Assembly: GCA_963575745.1 (NCBI GenBank)
Contig: CAUYUJ010005603.1
Location: 419,862 to 483,861 of the forward strand
Source: Prorocentrum cordatum
Taxonomy: Eukaryota; Sar; Dinophyceae; Prorocentrales; Prorocentraceae
DNA: 64,000 nt
Direction: 5' to 3'
Part shown: positions 1-12,305 of the stretch, one piece after another
How the letters are laid out: every line of letters starts with the position of its first letter
How positions within the stretch are numbered: position 1 is the first letter of the stretch
Program-made: the position numbers and the translations under genes
The notes under the pieces: generated by a model
The model's database searches: none
What the model was told of the DNA's origin: nothing
The model's input: the letters and a program-made list of their open reading frames with translations, nothing else

Positions 1-2655
1 GGCGCCTGCGCCATCTGCCGTCCTCCGACAGCGGGCGTCGCCAGAACCCCGCGCAGCGGCGTCGCTGCCCGGACGGCGCGCGCGCGTCACCTCTACCCCC
101 CCGCCCCCCGAGCCGACAGTTGCCACTGCGCATATCGCGCTCGCCGCAGTTCTCGCGACCTCGGCCTCAAGCCGAGAGGCTGCCTCGCAATCGGCAGACT
201 CAGCTTCGCCGGCGAACGCAAGCGACGTCGCCTATCGTCACCGACAGGCCGGGGCAGTTCATCTGCGTTCCTGAGGCCATTCTCTGTTTCCGAATCCAGG
301 TGGCCGGCAGGGCGCGGCCGTCTATCTCAGGAGCGATCGCTTCCTTCCTGCGGCGCCCTCAACGGGGGCGGATCTCTCCACGTCGGCGTCTTGGATCCGA
401 ACCAACGTTTACAAGCCGTTCAGCCCTTCGGGCGTCGCGGTGGCCGCGTCGACTGAACGGGCCACTGGGGCCTTCTGGTTAGTCCCAGAAGGGCCGCCCT
501 CGCGCCAGGTCTTCCGCGGCGCTGGCCCCGGGGCCGGAGGACTGCCCCCCCCGCCACGCGGGGGTGGCAGAGGAAATGCTGCTCTGGTGGAGGCGAACTG
601 CGCTGCCGTGGGACGCGAGAGCCCCCGCCGCCCAGACCTACGGCTTCGCCTGCGACTCGTCGGGCCGCGCCCGCGCCCGCCCAGTGACTCGCGCCTCGGC
701 GGGGGGCGCAAGGCGGCGATGGGGGCCCTGCAACTGTTCGAGGGCGGCGTTCTTCCGCGCCGGTCTGGCTCGGCGCGCGAGAGGAGGGGCGAGGCGTCAT
801 TCTGTGCTGTCGCGGCTCTCTGAACGCCCCCGCGAATGCTGGGGCCCCACCTGGGAACTCGACTTCGCGGCTGGCGCGCCCGGCCTGTTCGCGCGGGCAG
901 AACTGCTCTTATCGCCTCGATTGCAGCTGCCCCCCTGGCAGATTGCGCAAAGCTGTTTTTCGAGAGGGCATTGGGCAGTCAGACTTACTGCGCGGTCAGG
1001 CCAACGCGTCGGCCATGCAGAAATTATTCGGTTTCCCCGCGCCAGGCCGCGCGGCCGCGAGCGCGTTCGCGCCGCCTCTCACGCGCGGCGGATAGCGGGC
1101 GCCCGCCGCAGGCAAAGCAGCTGCCCCTGGATATTCAATATCAACGTGACCTCTGCTGGATACCTTTAAGCTCGTGCACGAGTTGCGATGGTTGACCATT
1201 TCTCCCGCGCAAATTGAGAGCCCCCGTCGTTCCATGAGCTTCCCGCACACATCGTAAAGCCAACGGTGGCCCTTGCTAAAACCATCCCGCTCCACTCGGT
1301 CGCGTTTACCCGCGACGTTCTCCGCGGCTATCTCAATGGAATTCAACTTGCGCTCTGAGATGGGCTCCCAGAATGTTGCCGGCGGGGGCCGGGGCCGTGC
1401 TGAGCTTCGCGCGCCCCCGGTCGCAAAGAACTCACAACGATCCACACCATGCATCTTGACATGATTTCAGGCGCGAGAAGTCGCAGATGCAACGAGCGGC
1501 CTCGGCCGGCCAGCGCGCGTCCATGATCGTCGAGAAAACCGGCCGCCTATTTGCAGTTGCTGGCGCCGGCGCCCCCCGTGCTGACGCAGGCCTTTCTTTT
1601 GAAGCCATCGCATTTCAAGGCGGCGGCGAGGGCTGAGAACGCGCGCGCATCCGTCGCAACGAAATCACCTTTTTCGGAGACCTCCTCACATGATGCGTCG
1701 TCGCACTCGACCTCCCAGGGCCATCGGAATGCCGCGTCGGGCACGCGCGACGAAGAGCCAAAAAACAGTTTCGCGAGCGCCCCGCTACCACGTTCGAATG
1801 GAGGGAACCGACGGAGAGGCCCGATAAGATATTCTGCTTGGTTATATTTCAAATTCCTATGCCTTTGAACCGACGGTGACGGGGCGAATCCCCGCCTGTC
1901 CCTGGTCGATCGATTCCGGGCGGCGGTGGTCCCTCTGGTAGGTTCCACCGGGCTTCTGGGGACTGAGCCCCTGGGTCCCGCATCCCCCTAGCACCCCGCC
2001 CTGTGTGATTTGGAATAGCTGGTGCGTCGAGCTGTTGGAGGCTAGGTCTCCACTCGGATTGCGGCGGCGGCGGCATAGAAGCCGGCACGCTAACTTGGGG
2101 TCTTTTCACTGGTTCAGCGGCAGGTTGCCCCGCCGCACGCGGCACGGCTACGGTTGGCCCCACGAGCGGCCTCATCAGGCGCCCGAAGAGCTGCAATAGT
2201 AGGGAGCTGAATATTTCGAATACCCTCCATTGCGACAGCTCCCTCACCGCGCGTGGCTAAAAGAAATTGTCGTCCACCGCTGTTCTCCCGAAAGGGTTCA
2301 CATGCCGACTTGCTGGTGAAGGTTGCCTTGCCATAGCCACCACGTGTCTTGCGCCATCTGCTACATAATGATCAACAACATGACAACTCGTAAAGCCTCG
2401 AACTGGATCGACCCAATCCAGCTGCGGCTTTGTTGCGGATCCGACCCCGATGGCTTCTGTGAATGTCGCTGTTGTCCTGGGTCACTTAGGCTCGCGCTGA
2501 TCACCTCACACCCGTGCGCCCTACCATGGAACGCTTGACTCTTACCTTGTACGTCGACCAGCAAAGTTTCTTGCACGCCACCTACCTCGCCTTTCACCGA
2601 GCATCGCCCATCGGCACTGTCCAAGTCCCCAGTCCCTCCTGGAGGTAGGCGAAAT
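1..2655. other. No gene recognised; GC-rich unique-looking DNA
   Basis: Several frames stay open on both strands, the longest about 200 codons. None shows a recognisable domain, motif or biased composition beyond Arg/Pro/Ala expected from GC-rich DNA, and no DinoSL relict was seen. I see no strong repeat here either. Confidence 0.5.
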
Positions 2656-2960
2656 CCCACCAGCCCTTTGGGCGTGAGTGGTTTAGCGAGCTCTCTCTGT
2701 TCTCAACCCCCCTTCTTCCCCTTCGGGGAGGGGTTTACCCCTCCCCCTACCCCCTCCCCCTGGGCCTGGAGAGGGCGTTTCGCGGGTGGTTGGAGGGGTC
2801 TTTTTCGACCCCTGGGAGGGCTAAAACTCGACACCCCTCACGAGGATTCTGGCCCCGACGGGGGGGGGAGAAAAATGCTCGCCCCATCTGTGATCGATCG
2901 CCCGACAGATGACCCCAAGATTCCTCCCAGACCCCTCCCAAAGAGCACCAAGAGGCCCCC
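2656..2960 (+). repeat. Dispersed leader module, copy 1 of 3
   Basis: The module starts with CCCACCAGCC, then a GGGCG..GAGTGGTTTA-type stretch. A short hairpin-like CTTCGGGGAGGGGTTTACCCC follows in two parts at 2721-2741, then CCCCCTCCC runs, and it runs into a GATCGATC segment. It passes directly into the CCAAGAGGCCCC array. The same order of pieces is seen at 18125-18330 and 58531-58775, each time ahead of the same kind of array, so this is one dispersed family. Confidence 0.6.
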
Positions 2961-3222
2961 AAGATGCCCCCAAGAGGCCCCCAAGATGCCCCCAAGAGGC
3001 CCCCAAGAGGCCCCGAGAGGCTCCCCCGAGGCACCCAAGACGCTCCTGGAAGCCCCTGGAGCCGCCAAGAGGCCCCCAAGACCCTCCAAACGGCCTCCAC
3101 GAGGCTCCCAAGAGGCCCGAAGAGGCTCCCCCGAGGCACCCAAGACGCTCCTAGAAGCCCCTGCGGCCGCCAAGAGGCCCCGAAGACGTCCCAAAAGGCC
3201 TCCAAGAGGCTCCCCAATGACA
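2961..3222 (+). repeat. CCAAGAGGCCCC-type short repeat array
   Basis: Degenerate tandem copies of about 11-13 bases (CCAAGAGGCCCC, CCAAGATGCCCC, CCAAGACGCTCC). Similar arrays occur at 18340-18560, 30310-30480 (reverse strand), 34885-35115, 35290-35720, 36528-36730, 39560-40140, 56835-57490 and 58775-58965. Open frames through them read as Pro/Arg/Lys-rich nonsense and are not treated as genes. Confidence 0.7.
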
Positions 3223-3860
<638 letters not shown>

Positions 3861-4390
3861 TGGGACGAGGGGCCCGAACGACTCACACCACGAAGAACCC
3901 GAACGACCCACACCAGGAGGAGGAGCCCGAACGACCCACACCAGGACGAGGCGCCCGAACGACTCACACCACGAGGAGCCCGAACGACTCACACCAGGAC
4001 GAGGGCCCCGAACGACTCACACCACGAGGAGCCCGAACGACTCACACCAGGAGGAGGGGCCCGAACGACTCACACCAGGACGAGGGGCCCGAACAACTCA
4101 CACCACGAGAAGCCCGAACGACTCACACCAGGACGAAGAGCCCGAACGACTCACACCACGAAGAGCACGAACGACTCACACCAGGAAAAAGGGCCCGAAC
4201 GACTCACACCAGGACGAAAGGCCCGAACGACTCGAACCACGAGAAGCCCGAACGGCTCACACCAGGACGAGGGCCCCGAACGACTCACACCACGAGGAGC
4301 CCGAACGACTCACACCAGGACGAAGGGGCCCGAAGGACTCACACAAGGACGATGGGGCCGAACGACTCACACCACGAGGGGCCCCAACGA
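3861..4390 (+). repeat. Tandem repeat, unit 25-28 bp
   Basis: About 19 copies of a unit containing CGAACGACTCACACCA followed by CGAGGAGCC or GGACGAGGGGCC. Unit starts measured at 3875, 3900, 3928 and 3956 give a spacing of 25-28 bases. Confidence 0.85.
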
Positions 4391-4395
4391 CTCCC

Positions 4396-4399
4396 ACCA

Positions 4400-4433
<34 letters not shown>

Positions 4434-4452
4434 TCGTCGTCGTCGTCGTCGA

Positions 4453-4484
<32 letters not shown>

Positions 4485-4545
4485 TGGTCGTCGTCGTCGT
4501 TGCGGTCGATATCGTCGTCGTCGTCGGGTGCGTCGTCGTTGTTAG
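4396..4545 (+). repeat. GTC trinucleotide microsatellite
   Basis: An imperfect (GTC)n tract with GCC, GTT and GTG interruptions, directly after the 25-28 bp array. Confidence 0.9.
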
Positions 4546-5555
4546 GATCATCGCTGTGGTCGTCGTCTCCGCTAAATCCCTCTTGCCTCCCACCGCTTTC
4601 TCTCCCTCCTCCTCCGCCTCGTCCTTCTCCCGCTCCCACCACAAGGAGGATGTACAAGGAGGCGGGAGGAAGGAGGAACAGAGGAGATATGCGGGGGCAA
4701 GCGGACACACGCCTGAAAAACACGACTGTCGGCATGCTTCGCAAGAGTTGCTGGTTTGAGATGGGCTGGTGGGGATACGCGAAGCGTACAGAATTCGACA
4801 TCACGTTTGATTTACATGTGTCTGTATATACTGGTACCATTTCAGAGGTTTCGCGCTTGGGCGGTGCCCGGGTAGTTGCATCGAGCTCCGCTTGATGAGT
4901 TTACCCGTGGTTCTTCTGCTTCAGCTTAACCGCCGGCCTCCCAAGTATTTGGCGCAACTTCTCGACTGCTTCCAGTAGGTGCAGCAGGCGGACCAAGGAC
5001 ACCACCCATCGGACTCTAAAGCAGATCGGAGCCTTCGCGAAGGCGGGAAGATGCCAGCGGGAGCCATGGAAGATGAGCTGGCGGTCTGGTCGGCAGGACT
5101 ATGACGGGGAGGATGTGCAACCACGTCTCGAACGGCACCTGAAGGACGGGCCCACCGGGGGCCGCGCGTCCTAGTGGAAATGCTGCCCTCCTGGTCGACG
5201 GTGTGATCTCCCATGCGTCACACATGAGTGACGTCGCCTCCCGAGGCCGCTACTCTTTTTTCTTTGTCTCATTCGTACTGTAAGATAGTATGCGGCTTCC
5301 TTTGTTTATTATTTTTGTCCCCCCCCCCGTCCACTTTCCTTCGTCCTCCATCCATCATCCTGCTCCTGCCGCTCCTCATTCCGCGCGTAAGCAGTAATTC
5401 TTTTTGACATCAACGCCAACGCCTCCAAAAGCCTGTCTTGCAGGCATCATCACTGGCAACGGAGGGAGGTGCCAGAGACACCGCATAGCTACAAGACACC
5501 TCGAAGACCAGCACGACGATGCCTGAAGTTAGAGCGGACTTATATACAGGGGGAG
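4546..5555. other. No gene recognised
   Basis: Mixed pyrimidine-rich and unique DNA. The phrase GGTGGGGATACGCGAAGCGTA at 4769-4789 recurs, slightly changed, near 26990, so at least part of it is dispersed repeat. No coding signal was seen. Confidence 0.4.
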
Positions 5556-5559
5556 GCCG

Positions 5560-6297
5560 CTACCCTCCCCCACCGTGGCCGTAGATGATCGCGTCCGCCC
5601 GCCTCCGCAAGGCCCGCCTCCGCTCGTCGCCCACCGCGTCGAACACGAGGGTACCAGCAGACGCGGCACCGCCGGCCGCAGCCGGCCGAGGGCCGCACGC
5701 CACGGCAGCGGCCGCCGAGCCTCCAGCACCCGGAGCCAGCGTCGCCGCCGCCGCCACCACTGCCACGGGAGGGGCGCCCGCCTCCGCCGACTGCTGCGCC
5801 AGAGCGCGCCCGTCGGCTCCAGCAGCCGCACCCTCTACCACACGAGCAGGCGAAGCCACCGCCGACGCCGCCAGGCCACCGCCTGCTCTGCGAAGGCCGT
5901 CCGCCCACTCGTCGTCGATGTCGTCGTCAACCGCCATCGCCGCGGGCTCCAGAGCGCCCCCAGCGCCAACGGCCTCTCCAGCTCCATCGGCTCGATCTTG
6001 CTGCCTGCGCGCTGCACGCGCACGGCGGCGACGCTGCCGCCGCGCCCGCTTCGCCGCACCAGCCACGGGAGGGCCTTCAGCAGGAAGATCTTGATCTCTC
6101 GGTGCACCGACTGGAGGGTCACGGGCGGCGGGCGGCGCAAGCGGCTCGAAGAGAGCCGCCGACACCGCGGAGCGCGCCACCGCCGCGACCGTCCTCCTCG
6201 GCGCCTTCGCGGAGACCGCCCCGCGCACCGCCGCCTCGACCAGGGCAGCGGCCAGCGCGGGGGCGGAAGCCCCTCTCGCTCGACGCGCGGCGGCCAT
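5560..6297 (-). CDS. Hypothetical Ala-rich protein, probably a retroposed gene
   Basis: Function not recognised. Reading from the ATG at 6297 gives about 245 residues ending in a TAG at 5560-5562. The N-terminal half is Ala/Arg-rich with a basic block (RARRQRRRRARAARR), followed by an acidic patch DDDIDDEWADGL. The C-terminus (FDAVGDERRRALRRRADAII) looks like genuine coding sequence. The main support is a DinoSL relict at 6339-6359 on the same strand, 42 bases upstream of the ATG. That is where a reinserted trans-spliced mRNA would carry it. The frame remains open upstream of the ATG, so the start is a choice. The antisense strand also stays open, as expected in such GC-rich DNA. It may be a decayed fragment of a longer gene. 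Confidence 0.45.
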   Translation of the reverse strand: MAAARRARGASAPALAAALVEAAVRGAVSAKAPRRTVAAVARSAVSAALFEPLAPPAARDPPVGAPRDQDLPAEGPPVAGAAKRARRQRRRRARAARRQQDRADGAGEAVGAGGALEPAAMAVDDDIDDEWADGLRRAGGGLAASAVASPARVVEGAAAGADGRALAQQSAEAGAPPVAVVAAAATLAPGAGGSAAAAVACGPRPAAAGGAASAGTLVFDAVGDERRRALRRRADAIIYGHGGGG

Positions 6298-6338
6298 CGC
6301 GGGAGCAACGGCGGGCCTTCGCACCAAGCACGCGAACG

Positions 6339-6359
6339 CTTGAGCCAAAATGCGTAAGC
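6339..6359 (-). other. Relict dinoflagellate spliced-leader sequence
   Basis: The minus strand reads GCTTACGCATTTTGGCTCAAG up to the join with the downstream gene. The 3' part, ATTTTGGCTCAAG, is identical to the end of DinoSL (CCGTAGCC, then ATTTT, then GGCTCAAG). The 5' part is diverged. Such genomic relicts are known from retroposed, formerly trans-spliced mRNAs. Confidence 0.65.
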
Positions 6360-6399
6360 AGAAAACTTCGGGCACCCTGCAGTGCAATACTTCGGATTC

Positions 6400-6665
6400 G
6401 GTCCTCCTATCTCACCTCCTCTTTCTCCTCCTCCTCCTCCTCCTGATCTTCCTCCTTCTCTTTCCTTTCCTCCCGATCTTACCCTTCCTGCCCCCTCCCC
6501 CTCCTCCATCTCCTGCTCCTCCTCGTCCTGACGTTCTCTTCCCCTTCCTTCCCCCCCCCCCCTGGAAGGCGAGGGAAAAGCGACTTCAAGAGGGGGCGCG
6601 CTCAGGAAGCAGGCTTCCCCCCCTTCCCCGCCCTCCTCCCCCTCCCTACCCCCCTCCTCCATCGG
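6400..6665 (+). repeat. CTCCTC-rich pyrimidine tract
   Basis: Imperfect (CTC)n and (CCT)n interrupted by C-runs; low-complexity DNA. Frames read as Leu/Pro-rich and are not supported as genes. Confidence 0.7.
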
Positions 6666-8055
6666 CGAAGATGACGACGGCGCGCCAGACCCCCGAAGGC
6701 ACTCCTCCGAGGCCGGCCTCAGTAACTCCCGCGCCAGGTCGCCGCCCACCGCCCACACCTCATGGCGGCGTCGGCGGGCCGACACGCAGCGAGCGAGAGA
6801 GGGGCGCAGGGGGCCCGAGGAAGATGGGAGGGCTGAAAATCGCATGGGCGCGTGACTTTTTGGCACCTTCGCACATTTCGCTCTTGACTCGGCCAAGGCA
6901 GAAAGAGAACGGTGAGCGGACGTCAATGTGATGTGGAACAACTAATGGCCCAACGCATTGAACATTGAAACGAACAAGCAGCTGGGGCACAGGCCGATGT
7001 CCGACTTGAAAACGTGGCAAAAACTGCACCCGAGCACATACACACGCACGCAAGCGGGGAAAAACGCTCCCCCAGCATGATTTCAAATATTCTCAGGGAG
7101 GTAGGCGGAGGGAAGAGCAAGGTGGGATCGGGGATGAGGAACAGAGGCGCGCAGGGGGCACAGAGAGAAGGAAGAGGGCCGGACGGGGAAGGGAGGAGGG
7201 ATGGGGGACTTCGAGAGCATGTATGACGGAGGGGGGAAGGGGGAGGAAGAAGCAGGCAAACCAGCAATCTCAGGGAATCCACGAGCGGGTTACAGCTCTC
7301 CAAAGTCCCCCCGAGTCGTCCAGAGGCCCCCGCAGAGACTGGACAAGTAAAAACATGTCGACCCCCGTCCAGAAACCTCAGTCTTCGATCAAGTGAACGG
7401 GGGCGGAGGGAAGACTCCTGGGCTGGAGCCTCGAACCTCGATACAAAAGCGCCCAAGAACCTGGGCCATGGGCATCCTCGGACCTCGACTGGGAGAGACG
7501 CAGGGTGCGAAGGCCCCAGGGCTGAACAAAACAACTCACCCTCCAGGCCTGGGGCGCAGCGCGGAGCGCCAGCAGCTGCAACTCCCTCGGCGCGTCCGCG
7601 GGAATCAGCACCGAGCCGACCAGCGCGCTGCGCCCGGCCGCCTTTGGGGCGGAGCCCGCGCGCTAACCCCGGACCCGCGGGCCCCTGGAGGAGGATGTCA
7701 GGACCTGCGGCGTGACGAACAACACAACCCCTCTTCTCCGACAGCTGATGATCGATTTTGCCTTCGGGGGAGGGTATCTCGTCACGAAGGCTGGACGCAG
7801 CTCGAAGATCTCATTCGCACAGATCCCTGCATGGATCCAAGGACAGGTACCTGTTTGATTGTACACGAACTTCTGGTGCCTCGAAAGGAACATGCCCGCA
7901 CCTTGTGCCAAATGTTGGCCTCTGGAAACACGTTATGGGCCCTGGGGCCATGCATGTTTTTCGGCGCGGCATTCTGCATGCGTCGGTGTCTCTCAGTTCC
8001 TCGCGCCTCCGTTTGCGAGTGTCTGCAGGGAAAGGACAAGTGTCAAACCTCTTTG
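6666..8055. other. No gene recognised
   Basis: Open frames up to about 235 codons exist on both strands but show no domain, no composition change and no leader relict. The 3' end merges into the 150-bp repeat that follows. Confidence 0.4.
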
Positions 8056-8145
8056 CGACTCCGCCCTAGGGGGCCCAAGCGCCATTCCTGCTATGTCGCG
8101 TGAACATGGCGCTCTCGAGAAAAGCATCGTTGGGGCCAAACGCAA
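8056..8145 (+). repeat. 150-bp repeat, copy separated by the CA tract
   Basis: The stretch with CCTAGGGGGCCCAAGCGCCA, then CTGCTATGTCGCG and GGCGCTCTCGA, matches the corresponding parts of the units at 8590-9110. It is one copy on the other side of the microsatellite. Confidence 0.6.
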
Positions 8146-8149
8146 ACAG

Positions 8150-8580
8150 ACACACAAAAACACACACACACACACACACACACGCACGCACACACATACA
8201 CGCGTACACGCGTACACGCACACACGCTCAAACGCACACACACAAACACTCGCACACACACACACACACACTCGCACACACTCGCACACACTCGCACACA
8301 CTCGCACACACTCGCACACACACACACACGCACATACACACACACACACACGCATACACGCACACACTCGCACACACACAGACACACACACGCACACATA
8401 CACACACACACGCATACACACATACACTCGCACACACACACACACACATACTCACACATACACACACACACACACACGCACACACACACACACACACACG
8501 CATACACGCATACACACGCACACACACATACTCACACATACACACACACACACGCTTACACACAAGCACACACACACATC
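8150..8580 (+). repeat. CA-rich microsatellite, ~430 bp
   Basis: (CA)n with frequent CG, CT and AT variants (ACACGCACAC, CTCGCACACA, ACGCATACAC). All frames are open (Thr-His, Cys-Val) only because of the repeat. Confidence 0.95.
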
Positions 8581-8584
8581 GCCT

Positions 8585-9110
8585 GAGACACCCCAACGAA
8601 CAGGGCGCAAACGGGAGAGCGTCACACCCTTTGGCGGCCGCCTCTGGGGTGCCGCAATGCTACGCCTGCTATTTCGCGGTGGTCATGAAGCTCTCAAAAG
8701 AGGCGATGTAAGGGAAACAGAGTCGCGAAAATCGCTTGAGACATCTCCACAGTCTGGGCGCGAACGGGAGAGTACCACACCCCCTGGTGCCCCCCCCCTG
8801 GGGTGCACAGATACCATCACTGCTATGCCGCGGTGGTCATGCGGCTCCTTGGGGGGCAAAAAGCAAGCAAACTGCCTGAAACATCTCCAACAGCTGGGCA
8901 CGGACTGGAGACCGTCATACCCCTAGGAGGTCCCCAATGAAGCTCCCCCCTTGGGCACCCGAATGCCACGCCTGCTATATCGCGGTGATCATGGGGCTCT
9001 CGATAGAGAGAAAGAGTCTTAGGGCAGAACGAACAAAACGGCTGAGAAGTCCCCACAATCTAGACCCGAACGGGGGAGGGTTTCATATCCCCTAGCTGCC
9101 CCGCCTTTCA
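8585..9110 (+). repeat. Tandem repeat, unit about 150 bp
   Basis: Recognised by a GGGCGCGAACGGGAGAG-like phrase at 8605, 8758, 8898 and 9061, with GCCACGCCTGCTATxTCGCGGTGxTCATG in two parts between copies. The units are diverged. Confidence 0.7.
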
Positions 9111-9419
9111 GTCGCCTGCTAATGGGGGTGACCCTTCTGGGGGTAAGTTGCTTCGCGGCAGAGCGGTAATTGATGTAGTATGCTCAAGCAAATGTCTGGA
9201 AATTCGCCGACGCCCTTGCGGGGCCATCAGGCTGCGAAGATTAGGCTTGCAACTCCCTGAGTGTCCAGTTTCCACTATTTTAGTTCTGCCTGCTGCTTCC
9301 TTACTGTTACTTGTTGCTGAACGCGCGAGGGGGGGATCCGAAAAACGTCCTGGCTAGCGTCCCCGAATCACGTTGTCTGAATTCCCGGGGGGTCGTGGGA
9401 CACGTTCAAATACATGAGA

Positions 9420-10262
9420 TTCGCTTCCCTAAAACCATAATCCCTAGCAAGTTACTCCATATTCGCGTCCCGAGACCATAAACCCTCGTACATTATACCA
9501 GGTTCGCGTCCCCGAAGACAGAATCCTGCTTAAATTACACGATCTTCGCGTCCCCGAAGCCATACACCCTCGTAAATTACATAATGTTTCCCGCACCGAA
9601 GCCATATACTATCGTAAATTAAAGTAATTCGCACCCCCCGAAGCCATAAACTTTCAACACTTATGCAATATTCGCGTCCCCAGGGCCACAAACCCTTATA
9701 AATTACCCCATACTTTCGTCCACGAGGCCCCAAACCCTGGCAAAGTATACAACATTCACGTCCCCGAGGCCATAAACCATCGTAAACTACGCCGTAGTTG
9801 CGCCACTTGCGTCCCCGAGGCCACAAATCCACACAAACTATACAATATTCGCGTCCCCGAAGCCACAAACCATCGGAAATTACAAAATATGTCGCGCCAC
9901 CGAAACCATAAACAATTGTAAAATACAGAATATTCGCGCCATCGAAAACATAAACCTTAGAGAATTATGCAACATTCGCGTCACCAGGGCCATAAACCTG
10001 AGAAAATTACACCATACTTGCGTCCCCGAGGCCATCAACCCTTGCAATTTGTACCATAGTCGCGTCCCCGAGGCCTTACACCTGCGTGAACTATGCCATA
10101 GTTGCGCCCCCGAGGTCATAAACCCACAAACATTACACAATCTCTGCGTCCCCGAGGCCACAAACCTTTTGTACATTATACCATATTCGCGTCCCCGAAA
10201 CAATAAACCATAGGAAATCACATATTATTCGCGCCAACGAAGCCATATACCCTCGTACATTA
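9420..10262 (+). repeat. 42-bp tandem repeat array A
   Basis: About 20 units built on GCGTCCCCGAGGCCATAAAC followed by CCTCGTAAATTAC and an AT-rich end. Unit starts at 9505 and 9548, and at 9809 and 9851, give 42-43 bases. The same skeleton with different bases forms array B at 11740-12305. Confidence 0.85.
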
Positions 10263-10264
10263 GT

Positions 10265-11460
10265 ATTGGCACTCGCGTAAAGTCCCGACATTGCTTCACG
10301 TCAGCGTCCACACAGCTCTGGCAAGTCCCATTCTAAGAGAGGGGGGCCGGCGGCATGGTGGAGAAATCCTTACGGATATGAATCCTGTTTGCTATGACAA
10401 TTCTCGCCGACCTCATGCGCCACCGCACCTGCCGGTTTCGCCAGTCGCAGCCTCATGAACAAAATTTGCACTGACCCCCCACGAGAGGATATCGGATACA
10501 TCGCGGCCCGTGTCGCTTCCGGCCACGGGGTGATGCCGATTCCGAGGACGCTACCATTGCTCATGACCGCTGGGGTATGCAGGCTGCATCGCCGCCCGCG
10601 ACATTCCCAACTCCGGAGGGGCATTAACACTGAAACTGACTGCGCAGATTCTGGGGTCCAAGCGGCAACGGCGGTGACGCCGCCCACGTTGCGCCCATCC
10701 TTCACAAGTAATGGAATTTGCCCCTGGCTGCGTTTATAATTGTTTCCTGTTCCGTGTTTCCACGGGTTGTCCGTGCATCGGGGGCAATCGCAAGCTCCTC
10801 TACGTATTTACTCCCGCGTTTTCCTACTGAAAGATCACGGTGCAACGATAACGTTCATCACTTCATCGAGTTTTACCTTAGTTTTACCGTCTCGATGAGT
10901 GCCAATTTTTCCCGAACCATGCTTGCATATATGGGTTTGGGCGTCGGTCTGGCGGCTATGTGGTCGCCGCGCCGCCTCGTCGCCGCCCCGCCGTCGCCCT
11001 TCGTCTGGGCCTGGGCGCAGGCCCGGCCGCTATGTGCTCGCCGTCGCCCCGCTTTTGCCTCGTCGCCGTCCGTCGTCTGAGCGTGCGCGCCTGTCTGGCG
11101 GCAATGTGGTCGCCGCTGCTCCCGGGCCTCAGACCATTTCCCTCTCCAAATGGAATCGACCCACAACATGATCGACCCACGAACCCGGAAAGGAATATAG
11201 AAACGTAAGGCATGGCCACGCTTCAAAAACACCTGATTGGGCGACGGGCAAATGCAATGCTGAATGTATCGATTTTGATGTACCGTGCCGAGGGCACTGC
11301 TGTGCTGCGCCGTGCTGAATTGCGATGTGCCATGCCGCGACTGTGCTCTATAGCGTTGTGGATCGAGTCCTCCTTTGCGTCCGAGTCCTGACCGAACTGA
11401 CCTGGATCTTGCGCTCGAGCTGCCTGAGCACATAGTGGCTGCCCCAGAGCTAACTGACAG
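10265..11460. other. No gene recognised
   Basis: A minus-strand frame at 10370-10705 reads plausibly (GVTAVAAWTPESAQ, SNGSVLGIGITPW) but I recognise nothing in it. 10930-11130 has loose internal repeats of a GTCGCCGCxCCGCC pattern. Confidence 0.35.
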
Positions 11461-11461
11461 G

Positions 11462-11745
11462 GGGACATGTCAGGGGGACATGCCGCGGAACGTCCCAGGG
11501 GACGCGCCAAGGAACGTGCCAAAGGACGTGCCATAGGGACGCACCGCGGGACGTGCCAAGGGGACGCGCTACGGAACGTGCCAATAGACGTGCCACGGGA
11601 CGTGCCAAGGGACGCGCCGCGCGACTTGCTAAGGGGACTCGCCACGGGAGGCGCCACGGAACGTGCCAGGGAACGTGCCAGGCGACGCGCCAGGGAACGT
11701 GCCAGGGAACGCGTCAGGGAACGTGCCACGGGACGTCCCTGACAC
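11462..11745 (+). repeat. 12/24-bp tandem repeat
   Basis: Repeated GGGACGTGCCA, GGAACGTGCCA and GGGACGCGCCA units of about 12 bases, joined as imperfect pairs. The Arg/Gly-rich frame through it is a by-product. Confidence 0.8.
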
Positions 11746-12305
11746 AGGGCCAAGATCACTCGTAAATTACACTGCTTCCGCGCTCCCAGGGCCACGAACC
11801 ATTGTCAATTGCGCTGCATCCGCTCTCCCTGGGCCACGATCCCTGGTCAATTATGTTGCGCCCGCTCTCTCTGGGCCACGATCCCTCGTAAACTAGGCTG
11901 CGTCCGCGCTCCAAGGGCTGCGCTCCATGTTGAATTGCAATGTTTCCGCGCTCCCAAGGCCACGATCCCTCGTAAATGATGTTGCGTCCGCTCTCCCTGG
12001 GCCACGATCCCTCGTAAATGATGTTTGATCCGCTCTCCCTGGGCCACGATCCCTCGTAAACTACGCTGCGTCCGCGCTCCCAAGGCCGCGCCCCCTAAAC
12101 AAATACGCTGCGTCCGCGCTCCCAAGGCCACGACCCCTTGTAAACTACGCTGCGTCCCGTCCGCGCTCCCAGGGCCACGATCCCTTGTAAAATACGCTGC
12201 GTCCGCTCTCCTAGGGCCACGACCCCTCGTAAACTACGCTGCGTCCGCGCTCCCAGGGCCACGATCCATTGTAAAGTACGCCGCGTCCGCTCTCCCTGGA
12301 CCGCG
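11746..12305 (+). repeat. 42-bp tandem repeat array B
   Basis: About 13 units of CGCTCCCAGGGCCACGATCC followed by CTCGTAAACTACGCTGCGTC. Starts at 11821 and about 11863 give roughly 42 bases. It shares the CTCGTAAA-TTA/CTA core and layout with array A. Confidence 0.85.

Noticed and set aside
9420-12305. CRISPR-like regular repeats
   Set aside because: The 42-bp units are contiguous without unique spacers and diverge as satellites do.
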